Source: Thermodesulfovibrio sp.
Lineage (GTDB): Bacteria > Nitrospirota > Thermodesulfovibrionia > Thermodesulfovibrionales > UBA6898
Assembly (NCBI GenBank): GCA_013824615.1
Contig: PNOC01000001.1
Span: 62,001-126,000 of the forward strand
Length of the DNA: 64,000 bases
Reading direction: 5' to 3'
The position numbers were made by a program, and so were the translations under genes. Below are positions 9,787-18,899 of this stretch, piece by piece (the stretch's first letter is position 1; every line of letters begins with the position of its first letter). The notes under the pieces were generated by a model that had not been told where the DNA came from, did no database searches, and saw only the letters and a program-made list of their open reading frames with translations.

Positions 9787-11283
9787 TCAATATGTTATGA
9801 CCTTCAGGCCAGGGTCAACGATATCTCTCAGCAGCTCTGTCTCCAGCTCAGAATCCGTGATAAAAAAAGTCCCCTTCTGAGTCTTAAGATAAACCCCCTG
9901 AAGAGCAAGCCGGTATTTGGCGTTACGGGGAGTGATATAAGCAGCAGAACTCTCCGGCGTATCAATATGAGCAACCCCGAGCAGATCAATCAGCTTTTTC
10001 AGCACCGCCTGGTCATCTTCACGGACATCTATACAAATAATATCAATACCCCGTTTGCGGGCAAAGGCAATTTCCTGCTCAGACAGATCGGCAAATTCTA
10101 CGACCTTTGTTCTGGGTCCCGAGGCAAAACTGATATCTGCGCGCAGTTTATACGTAAAATCCTTCCGGTCTGATAAGCTCAGAACAACGTCGCGGGAGGG
10201 TATATAGCCGAGTCTCGTGATGATACTTTCAACAAAAGCCCTGCTGTCTGTCAATCCCCTTAACTCTGCGACTTCTGCCTTCGCGCGGCCTGCGGATCCT
10301 TTTTCTGCAGTGGCAAGCTGAATCAGACGAATATCCCGCGCCCGGAACCATTGGACAAGACTTTCGGGCAGTTCACGGTCTTGGGGACTGATGAAGGTCA
10401 CTGCAGTGAGATCACCCTCCAGAAGTTCATCTTCCTTTCTGAATATGACAAAGTCGGCATGATACTCAATCTGAGAATGGCCCCCCGCAACAAGCGTCCT
10501 GTCGCGGCTGACCGTATAACCCAGGGAAACCAGAAGGTTGTCAATGACCGTCCGAAGGTCCTGGCCCTCCCTGTAGCTGGCAAACACATACTCAGGCCAG
10601 ACCATCCGGATCATCTGCCTGATTTCTGCTGGAAGCGCAGCTGACGGATCGAGGACCAGGACAACCCCATTGCTCAGCACCATCAGAGGAAAGGACGTCG
10701 TATCAAATGAAATCTCACTGCGCTGTCCGACAGAAAAATACTTAAGACCAGCCTGCTCCATAACGACGACACCGTAAAGCTCCTCTACAAGCCTTCTGAT
10801 AGCCTGAATAGTCTGCGGTCGTCTTGCTGAACTATGCTCCGGCAACATCACAGGCTCTGTGTTCCGCCGCGGAATCTCAACCGGGTCCGGGGCCTTCTTC
10901 TTTTGCGTTGCAGGCCGACGACTCTTCTGCGGCCTTGCCGGTGCAGTTGTGTCCTTTGCCAGATGAGACAGGGGAAGCCTGACGACAGTCCCTTTCTTAA
11001 TGCTGCTGATGCTTTTGAGCCCTTCGTTCAGGGTTGAAAATTCCGCAAGAAATACGGCCACGTCTTTATCAGCCAGGGAGTAACCTGCTTTTTGAATTAA
11101 CTGATGGAGGGAAGTGTCATCTGCGAGTCTGACCTGAAGGCTGTGAGCCGGGGAGGTCTGATTCCTCCGGGAGCGCACCGCGGAATCAGTAGCTGCAAAA
11201 GTCACGGTCAGCGTGACGAATATAAAAAAGAATAAAGCAACAGATGACACTAACCGACGCGAATTTGAGTATGTCAATCCCAC
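9787..11283 (-). CDS. Exported protein of unknown function
   Basis: A 498-aa protein with an N-terminal signal or anchor (VSSVALFFFIFVTLTVTFAA). Residues about 48-105 (SLHQLIQKAGYS...IKKGTVVRLPLSHLAK) have the look of a LysM-like or tail-protein-X repeat. A basic Pro-rich linker follows, then an alpha/beta region in two similar halves: KYFSVGQRSEISFDTTSF... and the later YTVSRDRTLVAGG / YIPSRDVVLSLSD segments suggest an internal duplication. The GTG start overlaps the end of the upstream TPR gene by 10 bp, so translation is coupled. No catalytic motif is recognisable. Context suggests an envelope role. Confidence 0.75.
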   Translation of the reverse strand: MGLTYSNSRRLVSSVALFFFIFVTLTVTFAATDSAVRSRRNQTSPAHSLQVRLADDTSLHQLIQKAGYSLADKDVAVFLAEFSTLNEGLKSISSIKKGTVVRLPLSHLAKDTTAPARPQKSRRPATQKKKAPDPVEIPRRNTEPVMLPEHSSARRPQTIQAIRRLVEELYGVVVMEQAGLKYFSVGQRSEISFDTTSFPLMVLSNGVVLVLDPSAALPAEIRQMIRMVWPEYVFASYREGQDLRTVIDNLLVSLGYTVSRDRTLVAGGHSQIEYHADFVIFRKEDELLEGDLTAVTFISPQDRELPESLVQWFRARDIRLIQLATAEKGSAGRAKAEVAELRGLTDSRAFVESIITRLGYIPSRDVVLSLSDRKDFTYKLRADISFASGPRTKVVEFADLSEQEIAFARKRGIDIICIDVREDDQAVLKKLIDLLGVAHIDTPESSAAYITPRNAKYRLALQGVYLKTQKGTFFITDSELETELLRDIVDPGLKVITY

Positions 11284-12503
11284 GTTATCGTTTCCGTAGC
11301 GCCTTTCTCGATCATTTTCACTGCGATCCCCCTGTGCTGCTGTCCCTTCGGGTGTGCGATAAAAATTTTCATGAACACAGCTTTATTCTCGCCGCAACCC
11401 GGTACGGTTGCTCTATACACCATCCTGCTCATACTCTCTAACCCCGGAACTCCGGCGGGTTTCGTTTCTGCGGCAGTTCCTCCGATAAATGATATCATCC
11501 GAAGGGGGTCACGCACAACCTCGTCCGGGATGCAACCTGTCGCAGCCTGAACAGTGACCGAGTAAAACTGATGTCCAGAGAAAGCCGCAGGTCCGACAGC
11601 CTTGTCCAGTCCACTATCCCCGGCACCGTCAGCCGATATCCTGGCGACCGCTATGGTTATGCCGCCGGCCTTTTTCATGCCTTCACCGGTACCCTGGGGC
11701 ACTGCAGGCTTCTGCTGCTTCTGCACGGTGATGTCTATCCCGCCCAGAATTTTCTTATACATAAAAAATCCGGTGCCAGCCGCCAGCGATATTAATAATA
11801 CCGTAATACCTATGATGAGATAAACCCTTTTATTGCGAACGACAGGAGGCGCTGCGCGGTCTTCCCATTCAGCCTGATCGGCATGAGACTCATCCGCGAG
11901 TGTGTCCACGGACCGCGGCGGACTCCAATCTTCGGACAGTTCCTCCTGCACAGATACGGCTGGCGGGCTTTCAGGAACAAACCCGGTCAGGTCACCAACC
12001 TCAGGGTGACCTGACAGAAGGGTCGCCATATCGCTCAGTTCGTGTTCGTCGTCCTTATCAATATCTGGAGATACGCCCGGCTTCCCCTTGCCAAAATATT
12101 TTGCAGCGATTTCGTTATCAGGGTCGATCAGGTGGATCCTGCGGTATACCTCATTGACCTTCTCATAATCCCCCCTGCTTTGATACACCTTGGTAATCAG
12201 TATGAGATGGTTGACCTCTTCCGCCACCAGCCCCATTTTGGCAAAAATATCAATCAGCCCTTTATATGCCCTTTCATCGCCCGGGGCAAGCTTGATGATC
12301 TTTTTGTAAATGGCAATCATCTTGTCCCGCTGTGACACATGCAATTTGCTTATGGAGTTGTAGAGACACTCAATCGCCAGATCTTTTTCTCCCTTGCGGA
12401 GATACAGGTCACTGAGGTAATTGAGGTTTTCAGCAGTCAGAGGCTTCAGCATCGCCTCTTTGATCTGACCGTCTATAGCTGCATGTATATTACGCCTGAA
12501 CAT
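11274..12503 (-). CDS. TPR-repeat membrane protein
   Basis: A 409-aa protein with tetratricopeptide-type helices in residues about 20-150 (for example LNYLSDLYLRKGEKDLAIE, AIYKKIIKLAPGDERAYKGL and VNEVYRRIHLIDPDNEIAAK), an acidic linker, one transmembrane helix (VYLIIGITVLLISLAAGTGF, near 230-250) and a C-terminal periplasmic domain containing several Cys. The TPR region has no signal peptide and should face the cytoplasm. I use the ATG at 12501-12503, which overlaps the upstream stop (TGATG) and has GGAG eight bases ahead; a GTG one codon earlier is possible. It probably links cytoplasmic partners to the envelope proteins of this cluster. Confidence 0.8.
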   Translation of the reverse strand: MFRRNIHAAIDGQIKEAMLKPLTAENLNYLSDLYLRKGEKDLAIECLYNSISKLHVSQRDKMIAIYKKIIKLAPGDERAYKGLIDIFAKMGLVAEEVNHLILITKVYQSRGDYEKVNEVYRRIHLIDPDNEIAAKYFGKGKPGVSPDIDKDDEHELSDMATLLSGHPEVGDLTGFVPESPPAVSVQEELSEDWSPPRSVDTLADESHADQAEWEDRAAPPVVRNKRVYLIIGITVLLISLAAGTGFFMYKKILGGIDITVQKQQKPAVPQGTGEGMKKAGGITIAVARISADGAGDSGLDKAVGPAAFSGHQFYSVTVQAATGCIPDEVVRDPLRMISFIGGTAAETKPAGVPGLESMSRMVYRATVPGCGENKAVFMKIFIAHPKGQQHRGIAVKMIEKGATETITWD

Positions 12504-15001
12504 CACCTGATCTCCTGAGCCTCTTTCCTTATTTTACTAAGCCACGGGCCCAGGACCTCTGAGGCGGCAAGGGAGTTCCTGATCTCATCTTTCACTGCAT
12601 CAAAATTCCTGAATCCACTCTCCGGAGGCATTGCCTGATAGATCATGTATTGATCATCAGTCGAAAGCACCGTACTTGTTTGACCGTCTTGCAGGTCCTC
12701 TATTTTTTCCTGGACCCAGCCGGGTAATTCGGCACGATATAATTCCTTGAGCAGCAGGCCGTCAGCGCCAGACTGATACAGCAGCTGCAGAGACTTCCCT
12801 GCTGCGGCCTCAGTCTGCACCTCGGTCATGCGGACAGCCCCCTCAAGCTGCGTTGCCAACGTAACCGGAAGTATGAGCGCTGCCACCCTTTGATCAGTCT
12901 TTGCCGTTGCATACAACCGCTTGTTATTTTCATAATAGTTTCTGACTTTAGCCTCGTCAATATACTGCTCCCGTATCTTTCTGCCGACGAACTCCTTAAT
13001 GGTCAGATATTTTATCAGATATTCCTTTTCTCTGGCGTCAAAATTAAACGTATGTACCATTTTGTCTATTTCGGACTGCCTTGCCTTGAATAATTTCCCG
13101 AGTAATTCCTTGCCCAGTCCCTCTCCGGCCTTATCATGCAACACCTGTTCAATTATAAAGTCCTCGTAAGGGTTACCGCGCCTCCAGGGTACGTCCCCGC
13201 TCTTCAGGCTGGAGAGGACCCTCGAGGAGATGAGGCTCTCTTCAACAATCTGCATCCGGGTGTACGGTCTGCCGCCTATCTTTACCGCCGGCGCATCGTA
13301 GGTGCTGAGGCTCCCTGCTGCAGAGCTTCGGGGCAGGCACTCCTGCCCTCTTTGCCTCAAAAGTTCATCATGCCTCAGCATCAATGCTTTATAATCGTCA
13401 TTCAGTATGCCCAAAAGCCGGTTTGATTCTGCCAGTTTCTTCAGAGTCTCCGCTCCGGCACCGGCATCAGATATCAACCGCCTGTTCTCCGACTGCAGCT
13501 TTTCCAGGCGGGCTATGAGGGCCTCCTTTTCCAGGAGCTTTTTTTCAGATACTGACCGGTCTTCGATCGCCTTCCGTACCTGGACCTCAAGTTCACTCTT
13601 CTGCAATTCTGCCATCCTGAGCCTTGACTGCAGCTGAACAGTTCCTTGTGTACTGTCCCGGGTTTCAGTCAACTGAGTCCGGAGCTGATCTCTTTCAACT
13701 TTCATTTTCTGGAGCGCTTCAGTTGTCTGCTGCAGCACAGCATTACTCGACCTGTCCTCCCGGGAAAGCCGGGTATTTTCCTGACGTATCCGCTCGATGG
13801 CCGCTACCAGTCCATCACGTTCTTTTATCAACGCCTCATTCCGGATGGTTTCTCCGGACGACTTCTTAGCCTGCGCCTCAGCTTCAGCCTTCCGGGCATC
13901 AGTGTCTCTCAGCTTTATTTCCAGTTCTGAAATCCTCTTTTCATAGCCCGACTTCTGCTTCTCCGCTTCTGACTGCTGCTTCTGGAGAAAGTGCTTCTCC
14001 TCCTCATATTTCTTGATTAAAGCGGCTGATTGCTCCTTGGCAGCATCTGTTGATCTGACCTCAGACTTGAACCGATCAGTCTCCTGTCGTAATCCCGCAA
14101 TCACAGAAACAAGGTTGTCACGCTCCTTCAGCAAGGCATCAGCACGCGCCCTGTCTGCTGCAAACACCTTTATCTGTTTGGTCAGGTCTTCCCGCTCACG
14201 CTGCAGGCCTGTCAGAGTCTCTTCATTCTTCTTCAGGACACCGGACAGTCTCACATTTTCTGCTTTCAGTCCCTCGTAGCCCTCTTTTGACTTTACTGCT
14301 TCCGGCAGCGACGCCTCATAGTCCCTGATTCTCTTTTCATATCCGGCCTTCTCAGCACTCACCTTCCTGAGCTGCTCTGCCAGCACGGTCTTCTGCTTCT
14401 CAGCCTCTGTCTGCTGCCGTTGCAGGGCCTCTTTCTCGTCTTTAAGTTTCTGCAGTTCTTCGCGGCTCAGCTTCGCCTGCGCCAGTGCCCTGCTGTGGTC
14501 AGCCAGTTGATGCTCCTTCTCCCCCTGGGCCTTCTGCAGTGCCGCAAGTGCCGCTTCCTTCTCCTTTAACTGCCCTTCTATCACTGCCCGGTCGGCAATA
14601 GCCTTCCTGGCCTGTATCTCTGTCTCTGACCTCTTCTGCTCGATCTCCGCCAGCCTCTTCTCTGTCTCCCCCTGCTTCTTGGTCAGTTCTGCATATCTCT
14701 TCTCTGCCTCTGTCTTTTTCTTCTCCGACTCCTGAAGCTTCCCGGCCAGCTCTCCTGTTGTTTTGTTCGCATCAGCAAACACCTTTATCTGTTTGGTCAG
14801 GTCTTCCCGCTCACGCTGCAGGCCTGTCAGAGTCTCTTCATTCTTCTTCAGGACACCGGACAGTCTCACATTTTCTGCTTTCAGTCCCTCGTAGCCCTCT
14901 TTTGACTTTACTGCTTCCGGCAGCGACGCCTCATAGTCCCTGATTCTCTTTTCATATCCGGCCTTCTCAGCACTCACCTTCCTGAGCTGCTCTGCCAGCA
15001 C
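12503..15001 (-). CDS. Coiled-coil protein with parvulin-like C-terminus (3' part of a frameshifted gene)
   Basis: An 832-codon frame. The first roughly 560 residues are a long Glu/Lys/Gln-rich coiled coil with internal repeats. The last roughly 270 (from about YDAPAVKIGGRPYTRMQIVEE) resemble SurA/PpiC-type proteins: a helical chaperone-like part, VRNYYENNKRLYA, and a degenerate parvulin domain. The frame starts at a GTG inside a repeat and has no signal peptide or ribosome-binding site. It stays open upstream to about 15052, where it meets the frame of the gene ending at 14974. The two are best read as one exported protein interrupted by a 118-bp out-of-frame deletion. Repeat collapse in the assembly is an alternative. 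Confidence 0.75.
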   Translation of the reverse strand: MLAEQLRKVSAEKAGYEKRIRDYEASLPEAVKSKEGYEGLKAENVRLSGVLKKNEETLTGLQREREDLTKQIKVFADANKTTGELAGKLQESEKKKTEAEKRYAELTKKQGETEKRLAEIEQKRSETEIQARKAIADRAVIEGQLKEKEAALAALQKAQGEKEHQLADHSRALAQAKLSREELQKLKDEKEALQRQQTEAEKQKTVLAEQLRKVSAEKAGYEKRIRDYEASLPEAVKSKEGYEGLKAENVRLSGVLKKNEETLTGLQREREDLTKQIKVFAADRARADALLKERDNLVSVIAGLRQETDRFKSEVRSTDAAKEQSAALIKKYEEEKHFLQKQQSEAEKQKSGYEKRISELEIKLRDTDARKAEAEAQAKKSSGETIRNEALIKERDGLVAAIERIRQENTRLSREDRSSNAVLQQTTEALQKMKVERDQLRTQLTETRDSTQGTVQLQSRLRMAELQKSELEVQVRKAIEDRSVSEKKLLEKEALIARLEKLQSENRRLISDAGAGAETLKKLAESNRLLGILNDDYKALMLRHDELLRQRGQECLPRSSAAGSLSTYDAPAVKIGGRPYTRMQIVEESLISSRVLSSLKSGDVPWRRGNPYEDFIIEQVLHDKAGEGLGKELLGKLFKARQSEIDKMVHTFNFDAREKEYLIKYLTIKEFVGRKIREQYIDEAKVRNYYENNKRLYATAKTDQRVAALILPVTLATQLEGAVRMTEVQTEAAAGKSLQLLYQSGADGLLLKELYRAELPGWVQEKIEDLQDGQTSTVLSTDDQYMIYQAMPPESGFRNFDAVKDEIRNSLAASEVLGPWLSKIRKEAQEIR

Positions 15002-15174
15002 GGTCTTCTGCTTCTCAGCCTCTGTCTGCTGCCGTTGCAGGGCCTCTTTCTCTCCTTCTCCTTTAACTGCCCTTCTATCACTGCCCGGTCGGCAATAGCC
15101 TTCCTGGCCTGTATCTCTGTCTCTGACCTCTTCTGCTCGATCTCCGCCAGCCTCTTCTCTGTCTCCCCCTGCTT
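14160..15174 (-). repeat. Imperfect tandem duplication with 118-bp deletion in one copy
   Basis: Bases 14160-14437 (278 bp) are identical to 14775-15052 (offset 615, a multiple of three). Bases 14556-14677 (122 bp) are identical to 15053-15174 (offset 497). The second copy therefore lacks the 118 bp present at 14438-14555. Since 118 is not a multiple of three, the reading frame shifts at 15052/15053. The exact identity points to a very recent duplication or to an assembly artefact. Confidence 0.93.
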
Positions 15175-15912
15175 AACTGAGGTGTCAGGGACGTCACGCG
15201 CTGGTTGCCTGGACAGTAATGCTCTGAGTTCCTGCTGCAGTCTTTCATTGTCTGCTTTCAGGAGAGCAACTTCTGCAGGACTCCTGGGAGCGCTTTGTCC
15301 GGCCTGTTTGAGTTCATCGATAACGCTTCGCAGATATTGCTTGTCTTTGATGGCAGCGGTCAACTCATTTTCAAGGGACTGGTTCTTCGCGTATGAATCT
15401 GCTACCTGGTCCTTAAGAGAACGCAGCCGGTCCTCTGTCTTCTTCATGTTTTCAGCGCAGGAATCAGGCTCCTTCTGCCGTTGCGTCCGGGTCTCTGCCA
15501 CGACTGACGGTATTTCAGTGCCTGAGGGAATTGTCTGCCTCATGACCTCGAGTTCCTGTCGGGCAAACCCGAGAAAGGTGCTATGGGGATAGTCATGAAG
15601 AAGCCTGTCGAGCAGCACTTTTGCGCTGTCTGTTTTTTTCAGCTGGATAAACGACTTGGCTTGCCAGAACAGCACCGAATCCAGTACCGAACTGCCAGGA
15701 TACTCCTTCAAAAAGATCCCAAACAGCTCGGTCGCCTTCTCATGGTCTCCGGACTGGTAAAGGCCGTAGGCCTTTTCGAATAGATCTGCCTCCCCCGGTA
15801 CAGCAGTATGCGCAGTGCCGGCAAAAAGGCAAAACCCGACAAGAACAATCAGTGCCGTGGCGCGGACTATTGAATACTTATGGATGATCTTTCCCACAGG
15901 GACCTGATCCAT
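14974..15912 (-). CDS. Exported TPR/coiled-coil protein (5' part of a frameshifted gene)
   Basis: A 312-codon frame with an N-terminal signal or anchor (ATALIVLVGFCLFAGTAHTA) and two TPR-like repeats (about 43-115: LFEKAYGLYQSGDHEKATELF, and FWQAKSFIQLKKTDSAKVLL), as in CpoB/YbgF-type periplasmic proteins. A coiled coil follows. The last 25 residues (from KEKERKRPCNG) are an unrelated out-of-frame tail; in the intact repeat copy the same DNA continues KEKEAALAALQ. Restoring 118 bp would fuse it to the next frame, giving a protein of about 1,170 aa: signal, TPR, coiled coil, parvulin-like domain. The start overlaps the upstream parvulin gene by 46 bp; a GTG at 15897 is an alternative. Confidence 0.75.
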   Translation of the reverse strand: MDQVPVGKIIHKYSIVRATALIVLVGFCLFAGTAHTAVPGEADLFEKAYGLYQSGDHEKATELFGIFLKEYPGSSVLDSVLFWQAKSFIQLKKTDSAKVLLDRLLHDYPHSTFLGFARQELEVMRQTIPSGTEIPSVVAETRTQRQKEPDSCAENMKKTEDRLRSLKDQVADSYAKNQSLENELTAAIKDKQYLRSVIDELKQAGQSAPRSPAEVALLKADNERLQQELRALLSRQPARDVPDTSVKQGETEKRLAEIEQKRSETEIQARKAIADRAVIEGQLKEKERKRPCNGSRQRLRSRRPCWQSSSGR

Positions 15913-16826
15913 TCGTTATATTTTTTCTCTTTCCTTTCATTCAGGAGTCTGGCCTCGAGCGTAGAGCTCACCTCACTAAGAGGAAGGAAGACTGCTGCCG
16001 TCCGTTTGACCAGCTTCAGAATGTAAACGCCCTCTTTTACCCAGACCGGATCACTTACCTCACCCTCTTTCAATGATGCAAGGGCAACCTCAAGGCCGGG
16101 GACGAGCTCTCCCTTTTTGAAATCCCCCAGGATTCCCTCCCTTTCACGGGAAGCGTCTTCAGAATGCAGCAAGGCCATTTTCCCAAAGAGCTCTCCCCTT
16201 CGGAGATCAGAGACGACCCGAAGTGATCTCATTTTAAGCCCCGTAATCTCCTCCGGAGACGGATTTTCGCTCAGCAGCATAACAATGGCTCCCACCGTTA
16301 TTTTTTCCGGTTCCTTCATGAAAAGTTGCCTGTTCTGACTATAGTAGTCCTCAACATCTTTTGCCTTTATGATTATTCCGCGGTCAACCTCAGCGCTGAC
16401 GATTCTGGCCAGGACCATAATATTTTCTTTCAGCCATTTTTTATACTCTCCAACCGTCATCCCGCGTGAAGTTATGGTTTTTTCAAACTCTCCGGCAGGA
16501 AGTTTATGCAGGGCAATGAACTCCCTGATGCCCTCCTCAACCTCCCGGTCCGTAACGATCACCCCTCTCTTCTTTGCCTCCTGAAGGATAAGCCTCTCCT
16601 CAACCAGCTTTTTCAAAAGATTGTCGTTTACAGGAGCATCTGACCTGGAGATGTCAGCCTTCAGCAAGAATCTGCGATAGTCGGCATCAGTAATCTGCTC
16701 TCCGTTCACCACCGCCAATATAGTACCCTCATCTCCGGCAAAACAGACCCCCGCAATACTTCCGGCAAACATGGTAATACAGAGAAAACACGCATGTAGA
16801 AGCCTCATTGCCATGCACAGGGACAT
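15867..16826 (-). CDS. Periplasmic peptidyl-prolyl isomerase, SurA/PpiC type
   Basis: A 319-aa exported folding factor. After a signal peptide (residues 1-30, ending VCFAGDEG) comes the SurA-type N-terminal helical domain (VVNGEQITDADYRRFLL, KLVEERLILQEAKKRGV). A single parvulin domain follows (about 180-285) with conserved segments such as FGKMALLHSEDAS, GILGDFKKGELVPGLEVALASLKEGEVSDPV and VYILKLVKR. It would act on outer-membrane or secreted proteins. An ATG overlapping the uracil-glycosylase stop exists at 16832, but AAGGA is correctly spaced only for the ATG at 16826. It is translationally linked to its neighbours. Confidence 0.9.
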   Translation of the reverse strand: MSLCMAMRLLHACFLCITMFAGSIAGVCFAGDEGTILAVVNGEQITDADYRRFLLKADISRSDAPVNDNLLKKLVEERLILQEAKKRGVIVTDREVEEGIREFIALHKLPAGEFEKTITSRGMTVGEYKKWLKENIMVLARIVSAEVDRGIIIKAKDVEDYYSQNRQLFMKEPEKITVGAIVMLLSENPSPEEITGLKMRSLRVVSDLRRGELFGKMALLHSEDASREREGILGDFKKGELVPGLEVALASLKEGEVSDPVWVKEGVYILKLVKRTAAVFLPLSEVSSTLEARLLNERKEKKYNEWIRSLWERSSISIQ

Positions 16827-16828
16827 TT

Positions 16829-17623
16829 TCATATCCTTCCGGCATGCATTCTCTCCAGGGCCTTTTGAGCATCTGCCCAGGTCTTCCATTTATCAGCCGG
16901 ATTTCTCAAAAGATAAGCAGGGTGGAATGTAGGCATTACAGGAATTCCCCGGAAATCGTAGAAATGGCCCCGCGCCGTTGTAATCCTCAGGGACGGATTG
17001 TTAAGAAGAGACTGAAGAGCCACGTTGCCGAGAGTTATGATGACCAGGGGCCTGATTATCTCAAGCTGCTGCTCAAGAAATGGTTTGCATATAGCAACTT
17101 CCGCCACCTCCGGCTCCCTGTTTTCCGGAGGCCTGCACTTGACGACATTTGCAATGTATACATCATTGCGCTGCAAATCCATCTTCTCAATAAGCTTGGT
17201 CAGCAGTATACCAGCCTTGCCGACAAAAGGTCTCGCCTGAATATCCTCTTCCTCCCCCGGCCCTTCACCTATGAACATTAATCGCGCATTCGGATTCCCC
17301 TCGCCGAATACAATATTTTTTCTCTGTGAAGACAGCGGGCACCGTTTACAGTCCCCTATTTCCTCTCGCAGTGACGTCAACCGCTGCTGCTTCTCGTGAG
17401 CAGTTGCCGGGCTGTCACCGGCAGGAGTATTTCCGGCCCCGGCATTCTCAGGTCGCTCCGCCGGTTTCGGCACAACAACTGGCGTCGCAGTCCTGACTGT
17501 CCGCTGAGATGCCTGAGGGAGGTCAAGAGGAAGCCGCTCCAGACCAAGCGCCTGAAAATATTCAAGAAGGGCTATTGCGTCGTCAACCGTACTGCTGTTC
17601 GGGGACGGCGTGCTGCCTGTCAT
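16829..17623 (-). CDS. Uracil-DNA glycosylase, family 4 (Fe-S type)
   Basis: Removes uracil from DNA as the first step of base-excision repair. The 264-aa protein has a roughly 85-residue variable N-terminus, then the family 4 core: CKRCPLSS (first two cluster cysteines), GEGPGEEEDIQARPFVGKAG (motif 1), two more cysteines 16 residues apart in CRPPENREPEVAEVAIC, and the HPAYLLRNP motif near the end. Four cysteines in this layout bind a 4Fe-4S cluster in the family. The gene ends overlapping the parvulin start region and begins 3 bp downstream of nadK. Confidence 0.93.
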   Translation of the reverse strand: MTGSTPSPNSSTVDDAIALLEYFQALGLERLPLDLPQASQRTVRTATPVVVPKPAERPENAGAGNTPAGDSPATAHEKQQRLTSLREEIGDCKRCPLSSQRKNIVFGEGNPNARLMFIGEGPGEEEDIQARPFVGKAGILLTKLIEKMDLQRNDVYIANVVKCRPPENREPEVAEVAICKPFLEQQLEIIRPLVIITLGNVALQSLLNNPSLRITTARGHFYDFRGIPVMPTFHPAYLLRNPADKWKTWADAQKALERMHAGRI

Positions 17624-17626
17624 CGC

Positions 17627-18478
17627 CTATCGCTCCCCCCATTTCAGCTTATTTCTGAGGACCTTGAAGTAATCCCTTTCGCAGGGCATCACCAGTTTTG
17701 TCTTATATTCCGCCTTCTGAATCTCTATAATATCATCGACCTGCAACGGCAGACCTACCTGTCCGTCCAATGTCAGATAGACCTCCTCGTTCGGGGTCTT
17801 AAGGGTTATCCTGATCTCAAAATCAGCCGGGATGACAATGGGTCTGTTCGTCAGCGTATGGGGACAGATAGGGGTCAGCACGATGCTGTCCAGAGTCGGA
17901 TACATGATCGGGCCTCCGGCAGCAAGTGAGTAGGCAGTGGACCCGGTCGGGGTGGATATGATAAGACCATCGGCCTTAAAACTTGTTACATACGTCTCAT
18001 GGACAAACGTCTCAAGGTCGATAATTCTTGCCAGCGCACTCTTTGCAATGACCGCGTCATTCAGTACCGTATATTCGGCGACCGCGTCCCCGTCCCTGAT
18101 AACCCGGGTGGTAAGCATAAGCCGCTCCTCTGTGCTGCAGCGTCCGGCAATCAGGTTTTCCAGAGACTGATAAATTTCATTGCGGTTGACTTCGGTTATG
18201 AAGCCAAGCGTACCGAGATTGACTCCCAGGATAGGAGTACCTTTTTCAGCAACAAGCCGGCTGGCACGCAGCATGGTGCCGTCTCCGCCCAGGACGAGGA
18301 TGGTGTCTGAAGATTTTGCAATCTCCTCATGCGAAAAACCCCTGAGACCGATATGCCCTGCGGTCGCCTCCTCAACAAGCACCTGCCAGCCTCTCTGCTC
18401 CAGCCACGGAACCAGTTCACGTGCGATTTCAGCAGTCTCTGTCCGCCATCGCTTACAGATTATTCCAAGTGTCTGCAT
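17627..18478 (-). CDS. nadK: NAD kinase
   Basis: Phosphorylates NAD+ to NADP+ in the cytoplasm. The 283-aa product has the diagnostic GGDGTMLRASRL motif, NLGTLGF, the NAD-binding LNDAVI segment and STPTGSTAYSLAAGGP. The start MQTLGIICKR matches the first beta strand of the family. It overlaps the 3' end of tsaE by 26 bp, which implies translational coupling. Nothing is unusual. Confidence 0.97.
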   Translation of the reverse strand: MQTLGIICKRWRTETAEIARELVPWLEQRGWQVLVEEATAGHIGLRGFSHEEIAKSSDTILVLGGDGTMLRASRLVAEKGTPILGVNLGTLGFITEVNRNEIYQSLENLIAGRCSTEERLMLTTRVIRDGDAVAEYTVLNDAVIAKSALARIIDLETFVHETYVTSFKADGLIISTPTGSTAYSLAAGGPIMYPTLDSIVLTPICPHTLTNRPIVIPADFEIRITLKTPNEEVYLTLDGQVGLPLQVDDIIEIQKAEYKTKLVMPCERDYFKVLRNKLKWGER

Positions 18479-18899
18479 GTATTCCTTCCATGGTAATTTC
18501 CCTGACGCCCTCGCCGCAGTCAGACAGCCAGATGCTGATGATGCCCTGCCTCTGCCCGGACAGTTCGCCCAGGTTCTCTGCCCATTCTATCACCGATACA
18601 GAGGCTCCCCCGATCAGGTCCCATATGCCCGTGCTGTCAAGGTCGTCCCTGTTTCTGATGCGGTACAGGTCTATGTGGTAAAAAAAAGGATCAACGGGAT
18701 ATTCTGCAATGACCGTGAAACTGGCGCTGGTAATGTCCCTGCCCGGGATACCGAAGGTTGACGCGATTCCCCTGACCAGCGTTGTCTTTCCGGTTCCCAG
18801 ATCACCGTACAGGCAGACTATGTCCCCGGGATTCAGGCATCTGCCGATTCTCTGTCCGATCTGCTCAGTCCCTTCAGCGCTACTGCTTCTGAACCTCAC
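18453..18899 (-). CDS. tsaE: tRNA threonylcarbamoyladenosine biosynthesis ATPase TsaE
   Basis: Small P-loop ATPase (148 aa) that works with TsaB and TsaD to make the t6A modification of ANN-decoding tRNAs. The Walker A motif GDLGTGKTTLVRG is near residues 32-44, followed by the family features FTVIAEYP, FYHIDLYRI and VIEWAENLGE. It overlaps both neighbours (CBS gene by 20 bp, nadK by 26 bp), so it is part of the same transcript. Confidence 0.95.
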   Translation of the reverse strand: MRFRSSSAEGTEQIGQRIGRCLNPGDIVCLYGDLGTGKTTLVRGIASTFGIPGRDITSASFTVIAEYPVDPFFYHIDLYRIRNRDDLDSTGIWDLIGGASVSVIEWAENLGELSGQRQGIISIWLSDCGEGVREITMEGIHADTWNNL

